From: Nitrospirota bacterium
GTDB taxonomy: Bacteria > Nitrospirota > Nitrospiria > Nitrospirales > UBA8639
Direction of reading: 5' to 3'
Assembly: GCA_029881175.1 (NCBI GenBank)
Contig: JAOUNC010000075.1
Location: forward strand, 1 to 9,378
DNA length: 9,378 bases
The notes beneath the pieces are model-generated. The model was not told the DNA's origin, ran no database searches, and saw only the letters and a program-made list of their open reading frames with translations. Shown here piece by piece: positions 6,147 to 9,378 of this stretch. Each line of letters begins with the position of its first letter. The stretch's first letter is position 1. A program made the position numbers and the translations under genes.

Positions 6147-7537
6147 TCAGTATTGGCGGGCTTGGGAATAGTATCGACTTTGGTCCGATCATTGACGTCC
6201 TTGTTCAAGCGAAAGCTATTCCGATTGATCGCATCAATAAACAAAAGCTTGCGGCCCAATCGAAGCAAACCGATTTTGGTTTATTGGGAGCTAAATTGCT
6301 TGGGCTCCAATCGGCTGCCAGCAGCGTCAGAACTCGGGTCGGTTTTGATAAAAATCAAGTTAATGTCACTTCCGCAAGTTCCCAAAATTTATTGGCTGCG
6401 ACTGCTTCGTCTACGGCGGCCGCCGGGACGCATAAGGTCACGGTCAATCAACTAGCTTCGGCCCATCAAATTGTATCCAAAGCGTCTACGGCCGTTTCAA
6501 CCACCGATACGGATATTGTGAGCGGTGCCTCGGGTACGTTCTCCTTTCAGGTGGGGACTGGGTCCGTTCAAACAGTCAATCTGGATGCTAATGGAACATT
6601 GGAAGATTTGCGCAACGGGATCAACGATCTTGGCGCAGGGGTGAGTGCGTCGATTCTGAATACCGGGACGGAAACGACACCAGCCTATCGTCTGGTCTTG
6701 TCTTCAAATGATTCTGGCGCGAGTAATGCCATTACAATTACGGTTGACGATACTGATTTAGATACTGTCACGACGGGTATTGATACGTTTCAAGCTGCTC
6801 AAGATTCTGAGATTGTGTTGGGTGAAGGAGGGGAGGCGGTGACCATTAATCGCTCCACTAATACCCTCACAAATGTCATTTCTGGCATAACGTTAAATCT
6901 TCAGGCAGTAGACCAGGCTAATCCTGTGACCATTTCCGTGACCCAAGACACGACCGCCGTCAAAGAGGGAATTTCCAGCTTTGTGAATGCCTATAATGAA
7001 GTTGTTAAATTCATTGACGAACGGACGAACTACGACCCGGAAACGGGTGAACGAGGACTCTTCGTGGGAGATAGCTTGGCTCGAACCGTTCTTGACCGAT
7101 TGCGACAAACGGTTTTTTCTCAAGTCAGTGGGTTAACAGCCTATACCGGTGCAGCCCAGATTGGGTTTGAAACTCAAACGGCGGATGGCACCATCAAATT
7201 AAATGAAGCCACACTTGATGCGGCCCTAAGTGAAAATTATTCGGCTGTGCGGGATTTATTTATTCAGAATCCTACAACAGGAACCGAAGGTATTGCAGAG
7301 CTTGTTGTGGACGCCGTTGATGCCTTGGATGACGTGGAGTTTGGAGCGTTGACGCTTCGCCAAAATTCACTGACGAGTCAAATTAAAAAATTTTCAGAAC
7401 AAATTTCCGTAAAAGAGGCCGCGTTAAGCCGATATGAGGAGCAACAACGAATTAAATTTGCCAATTTGGATGGTTTACTGGCGAGCTTACAAAACCAACT
7501 CAATTCCTTAGCAAATTTGTCTGCTCAAAGAAATTAA
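6143..7537 (+). CDS. fliD: Flagellar filament capping protein FliD (HAP2)
   Basis: 464 residues, standard length. FliD forms the cap at the filament tip that folds and inserts incoming flagellin. The N-terminus ISIGGLGNSIDFGPIIDVLV is the FliD_N signature (usually GLGSGLD), extending to about residue 110. The middle (about 110-270) is Thr/Ser/Asp-rich beta structure, the exposed variable part. The FliD_C region starts near SFVNAYNEVVKFIDE and ends in the typical coiled-coil helix (KEAALSRYEEQQRIKFANLD, then repeated Leu/Gln/Asn). AGGAG at 6132-6136 sits 6 nt before ATG 6143. No sigma-28 site of good quality precedes the gene, so it probably shares the flagellin transcript through the 5582-5621 hairpin. 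Confidence 0.96.
   Translation: MISIGGLGNSIDFGPIIDVLVQAKAIPIDRINKQKLAAQSKQTDFGLLGAKLLGLQSAASSVRTRVGFDKNQVNVTSASSQNLLAATASSTAAAGTHKVTVNQLASAHQIVSKASTAVSTTDTDIVSGASGTFSFQVGTGSVQTVNLDANGTLEDLRNGINDLGAGVSASILNTGTETTPAYRLVLSSNDSGASNAITITVDDTDLDTVTTGIDTFQAAQDSEIVLGEGGEAVTINRSTNTLTNVISGITLNLQAVDQANPVTISVTQDTTAVKEGISSFVNAYNEVVKFIDERTNYDPETGERGLFVGDSLARTVLDRLRQTVFSQVSGLTAYTGAAQIGFETQTADGTIKLNEATLDAALSENYSAVRDLFIQNPTTGTEGIAELVVDAVDALDDVEFGALTLRQNSLTSQIKKFSEQISVKEAALSRYEEQQRIKFANLDGLLASLQNQLNSLANLSAQRN
7410..7435 (+). promoter_or_regulatory. Weak candidate sigma-28 promoter inside the end of fliD
   Basis: TAAA (7410-7413), 14 nt, then GCCGATAT (7428-7435). The -10 part matches GCCGATAA in 7 of 8 bases, but the spacer is one base short of the usual 15 and the remainder of the -35 octamer (AGAG for GTTT) is poor. 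If active it would give a separate fliS/fliT message starting about 120 nt before fliS. Confidence 0.28.
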
Positions 7538-7559
7538 GTCTTATAAGAGGGGTATTTGT

Positions 7560-7952
7560 ATGATGATGGGTGCGCAGGCCTATGCAACAACTCAAATTTC
7601 AACGGCATCTTCCGTGCAGGTTGTGGTCTTATTATATGACGGAGCGATTTCTTCCATGAAATTAGCTCAAGAAGGCATTGTCGCGCTTAATTTTCCTGAC
7701 AAAGCCCGCTTCCTTGATCGGGCGCTTCGAGTGGTCGGTGAGCTATCCGCTTCTTTGAATATGGAGGATGGTGGAGTGGTCGCGAAAGACTTGCGACGTT
7801 TGTACGAATATATTCAATTTGAATTGACTCAAGCCAATTTAAAAAACGAACCAGGTCGCTTGGAAGGCCCAATTCGCTGTATGACGGTCATTCGCGAGGC
7901 CTGGAAGGAATTAGCCATTCAAGGGACCACACCACAAGCGGTCGGCATGTAA
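7560..7952 (+). CDS. fliS: Flagellin export chaperone FliS
   Basis: 130 residues, the usual FliS length. FliS binds the C-terminal D0 helix of newly made flagellin in the cytoplasm, prevents early polymerisation and delivers it to the export gate. Conserved features in order: a Tyr/Thr-rich start (AQAYATTQISTASS), VVLLYDGAISSMKLA with the LYDG signature, a helix ending ELSASLNMEDGG, then LRRLYEYIQFELTQANL and the terminal helix with REAWKEL. Three consecutive ATGs (7560, 7563, 7566) are possible; AGAGGGG at 7546-7552 is best spaced (7 nt) for the first. The gene starts 22 nt after fliD and is followed after 4 nt by the next gene. Confidence 0.95.
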   Translation: MMMGAQAYATTQISTASSVQVVVLLYDGAISSMKLAQEGIVALNFPDKARFLDRALRVVGELSASLNMEDGGVVAKDLRRLYEYIQFELTQANLKNEPGRLEGPIRCMTVIREAWKELAIQGTTPQAVGM

Positions 7953-7956
7953 GACC

Positions 7957-8283
7957 ATGGACCACACGATGACTCATGAAGAGGAATTATTGGAACAATT
8001 GACTCGGAAGGCTTTTGAGGCCGCCGGGCAGGGGAAATGGAATGATGTCATTCAGTTGTATGAGCAACGCATACGCGCGGGGTTCCCAGAAGGTCTTTCT
8101 CCAGATGTGGCTAAGCAACTTATAACATACGATCAATGGATGGTGACTCGCATTCGAGAAGTCCAAGCCCTCACTCAACAAGACCTCGTAGAAACTCGAG
8201 GGCATCGTCGCCAACTTGAGTTGTTAAACCGACAGTGGGTCGACCAGCACACCATTCACCCTCAACATCGTCTTAGTATTTAA
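7957..8283 (+). CDS. fliT: FliT-like flagellar chaperone
   Basis: 108 residues, all probably helical. It begins 4 nt after the fliS stop, the classic place for FliT, the chaperone that binds FliD and in enterics also regulates FlhDC. Visible features are an N-terminal amphipathic helix (EEELLEQLTRKAFEAA), a short GKWNDVIQLYEQR segment (26-38) resembling the FliT/FliT-like pattern of a helix ending in an Arg, and a long charged C-terminal helix before a polar His-rich tail. There is no strong ribosome site, so it is probably translated by coupling to fliS. ATG 7969 (second Met) is an alternative start. Sequence identity to enteric FliT is not obvious; the name rests on position, size and helical pattern. 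Confidence 0.6.
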   Translation: MDHTMTHEEELLEQLTRKAFEAAGQGKWNDVIQLYEQRIRAGFPEGLSPDVAKQLITYDQWMVTRIREVQALTQQDLVETRGHRRQLELLNRQWVDQHTIHPQHRLSI

Positions 8284-8616
8284 TCTCCTCAATCTTGTGG
8301 CCCGTCTCCGGGTGGTTGTGTGGCTTAAAAAAAAATTCCTCATTTGGTTTTTCACTATTTCTGACTTCAGACCTCCCATGCTATGAAAAGTGCTGTCAAA
8401 CATTTGACGAACGGAGTCAATGTTCTTAGCGGTAGAGGCCTGTCCTTTTTGGGATCATTTTCATAAGCGATTGGATTTGTGAGAAAAAAACATCGAAATT
8501 TTGGATGGGCAGTATTAGGTATAACAATTGCGAAGTCAAACAGATGACCAGGACATGAACAGTCATCAGATGCCTAGGTTCGGCTGTGATGATGCGGCTA
8601 AACTTTGGAAAAGCCT
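8284..8616 (+). other. 333-nt non-coding region with short palindrome, no clear terminator
   Basis: No convincing gene: a 27-codon ORF from ATG 8383 lacks a ribosome site. A small CCCG-TCTC-CGGG hairpin (8301-8312) lacks a T-run; the nearby run of nine A (8327-8335) does not help termination on this strand. GTCAAA-CA-TTTGAC (8395-8408) is a perfect 6-bp inverted repeat with a 2-nt centre, and GTCAAACA recurs at 8535-8542. GATGAC (8543-8548) and GTCATC (8562-8567) form a further inverted repeat. TATAAC at 8520-8525 could be a -10 element but has no good -35. The region probably carries the promoter and operator of the downstream genes, but no class is clear. Confidence 0.5.
8395..8408 (+). promoter_or_regulatory. 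Palindrome GTCAAACATTTGAC, possible operator
   Basis: A perfect 6-bp inverted repeat with a 2-nt centre, size and symmetry typical of a dimeric regulator site. The half-site GTCAAA recurs at 8535-8540, 82 nt before the next gene start, and GTCAA at 8416-8420. No regulator can be named from the sequence. Confidence 0.3.
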
Positions 8617-8868
8617 ATGACTTCTCCTTATACAATTTCCTCCCAAGCTCCAGCAACGCTGACCCCAAGTGAGCTTCCGCACATTGCCACCTTATTGCAT
8701 TCGCTTTCCAATAAGCTTTTGCCCATTGTGGTGTTTTCAGAATTAGCTCTTCGTCGTTGTGAGGATGCCCAACTCAAACCCCAATTGGAAAAAATTCACG
8801 GGGCCGCTGAGCAAGCGCGGGACCTTCTTGTCGAAATTCGAAATCTCCAAAACACAGTGAAGTCTTAG
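8617..8868 (+). CDS. Small histidine-kinase DHp-like protein without ATPase domain
   Basis: 83 residues from ATG 8617 (a TTG at 8605 would add four residues; GGAAAAG at 8607-8613 is a weak ribosome site favouring the ATG). Residues about 22-78 resemble the dimerisation/phospho-acceptor helices of a histidine kinase: LLHSLSNKLLPIVVFSELAL has the H-x3-N-x-L spacing of kinase H-boxes such as HDFNNLLT, with H28 and N32 in place, and IHGAAEQARDLLVEIRNL looks like the second helix. The catalytic acidic residue that normally follows the His is Ser29, and no ATP-binding domain follows, since the ORF ends at TAG 8866-8868. It cannot autophosphorylate alone. It may be a phosphotransfer or decoy partner, or only share the two-helix fold. 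It sits 2 nt before the next small ORF, in a run leading to the PilZ gene. Confidence 0.6.
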   Translation: MTSPYTISSQAPATLTPSELPHIATLLHSLSNKLLPIVVFSELALRRCEDAQLKPQLEKIHGAAEQARDLLVEIRNLQNTVKS

Positions 8869-8870
8869 CG

Positions 8871-8966
8871 ATGCGGGAATTCACCAATCCTCTCATCCGT
8901 GTCGTTGTGCCTCATGACGGGTATGTGTTCCCGCTATATGGTTCATTCATAAAAGGGACTAACTGA
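8871..8966 (+). CDS. Possible 31-codon small protein overlapping the PilZ start
   Basis: ATG 8871 lies 2 nt after the previous stop, and TGA 8964-8966 shares its A with the ATG of the PilZ gene (TGATG). The product would be a 31-residue peptide, neither strongly hydrophobic nor repetitive, with a VVVPHDGYVFPLYG centre. I do not recognise it. The gapless packing between two genes is the main support; the preceding ribosome site (GTGAAG near 8857) is weak. The alternative is that the PilZ gene uses only its own AAGGGA at 8953-8958 and this stretch is an untranslated spacer. Confidence 0.35.
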   Translation: MREFTNPLIRVVVPHDGYVFPLYGSFIKGTN

Positions 8967-9378
8967 TGGATAGTCTTATTGCATCTGAAGATCGGCGTCA
9001 TGATTGTCGGGTTGATGTTCCGGTTTGTCTGTGGATTGAACTGCCTGTTGCATTTTCTTATGAGCCTGTGGAGCTTGATGCCGCCGCATTCAGCCAGTGG
9101 CAATGGGAAGAATTGGCCGTGTCTCCCGATCTGGTGAAAGCGATGGTTGACGAAAACGACCAGACGATTCATGATCCGTTGTTGTTGCAAATGATGACGC
9201 GCATTGATTGGATGCTTACTTCGATTCTGCGAACATTGGGGAAGGAGAAGAATCTCAAGCAAACCATTCCTGAACTCACAAAAGTCAACCTTAGTGGATC
9301 CGGAGTTCGATTCTTCTCAGAAAAAGAGTTTCCTGTGAATTCTCATCTGGTGTTGCGGCTGATCTTGCGGCCATTTGT
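8966..9378 (+). CDS. PilZ-domain protein, 3' end missing
   Basis: 137 codons are visible before the window ends. PilZ domains bind c-di-GMP and commonly tune flagellar motility (YcgR type) or other outputs. The N-terminus has EDRRHDCRVDVPVCLWIE, giving the c-di-GMP-binding R-x3-R (R11, R15), and NLSGSG at 108-113 gives the exact [D/N]-x-S-x2-G motif, followed by GVRFFSE strands. In ordinary PilZ domains these motifs are about 20-30 residues apart; here about 92 residues separate them, mostly predicted helix (FSQWQWEELAV, MTRIDWMLTSILRTLG). Such a helical insert is known in some PilZ variants (the tetrameric Xanthomonas type), where the domain order is otherwise kept. AAGGGA at 8953-8958, 7 nt before ATG 8966, fixes the start. 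The context suggests motility control, but the output partner is unknown. Confidence 0.85.
   Translation, partial: MDSLIASEDRRHDCRVDVPVCLWIELPVAFSYEPVELDAAAFSQWQWEELAVSPDLVKAMVDENDQTIHDPLLLQMMTRIDWMLTSILRTLGKEKNLKQTIPELTKVNLSGSGVRFFSEKEFPVNSHLVLRLILRPF

Noticed and set aside
8301..8335. CCCG/CGGG hairpin followed by a run of A as an fliT terminator
   Set aside because: Stem of only 4 bp and the following homopolymer is A rather than T on the transcribed strand; on the minus strand the T-run would precede the hairpin, so it does not work there either.
8383..8466. 27-codon ORF in the fliT downstream spacer
   Set aside because: No purine-rich ribosome site upstream, and its reading overlaps the palindrome at 8395-8408; nothing supports translation.
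8555..8620. 21-codon ORF ending as ATGA on the start of the DHp-like gene
   Set aside because: The only purine run (AGGA, 8550-8553) is too close to the ATG to serve as a ribosome site; an ATGA overlap alone is common by chance.
1..9378. CRISPR arrays, tRNA or rRNA genes, insertion sequences, phage or toxin-antitoxin genes
   Set aside because: No regularly spaced repeats, cloverleaf-like segments, transposase motifs or terminal repeats were seen; all sizeable genes fit a flagellar locus.

Overview
The window is a late (class 3) flagellar filament locus, all on the + strand, from a motile bacterium with a Gram-negative style flagellum. It reads as flagellin glycosylation genes followed by filament genes and then a small signalling cluster. 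By eye the base composition is roughly balanced. The gene content and order (flagellin, flaG, fliD, fliS, fliT-like, then a histidine-kinase-like small protein and PilZ) would suit Nitrospirota, perhaps a marine Nitrospira-type genome. That is a low-confidence inference, because no rRNA or marker gene is present.

Region 1 (1-4510) holds glycosyltransferases. It contains the 3' end of a GT9 (heptosyltransferase-like) gene, a 605-residue protein that seems to join a Maf-type N-terminal domain to a CgeB-like glycosyltransferase, a complete 551-residue GT9 protein with a long C-terminal extension, and a 176-residue protein of unknown function whose start overlaps the GT9 stop. Their position beside the flagellin gene suggests they build and attach flagellin sugars.

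Region 2 (4511-8283) holds the filament genes. A near-consensus sigma-28 promoter (4601-4627) drives a leader of about 110 nt. The leader contains a hairpin with a GGA-bearing loop just upstream of a strong Shine-Dalgarno sequence, a layout that resembles CsrA-controlled flagellin leaders. Then come a short flagellin (275 aa), a strong hairpin, flaG, fliD (filament cap), fliS (flagellin chaperone) and a fliT-like gene (cap chaperone family). Spacing is tight from fliD onward.

Region 3 (8284-9378) begins with a 333-nt non-coding stretch that holds a short palindrome. It continues with a compact group: an 83-residue protein resembling only the dimerisation/phospho-acceptor (DHp) part of a histidine kinase, a possible 31-codon small gene whose stop overlaps the next start, and a PilZ-domain (c-di-GMP effector class) gene cut off by the window end. 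This group may connect signalling to the flagellum.

The genes form a coherent export path: flagellin is made, chaperoned by FliS, probably glycosylated in the cytoplasm by the region 1 enzymes, exported, and polymerised beneath the FliD cap. The most interesting points are the candidate RNA-level control of flagellin, the unusual glycosyltransferase fusion, the isolated DHp-like protein with its small-gene neighbour, and the PilZ protein with a large insert.
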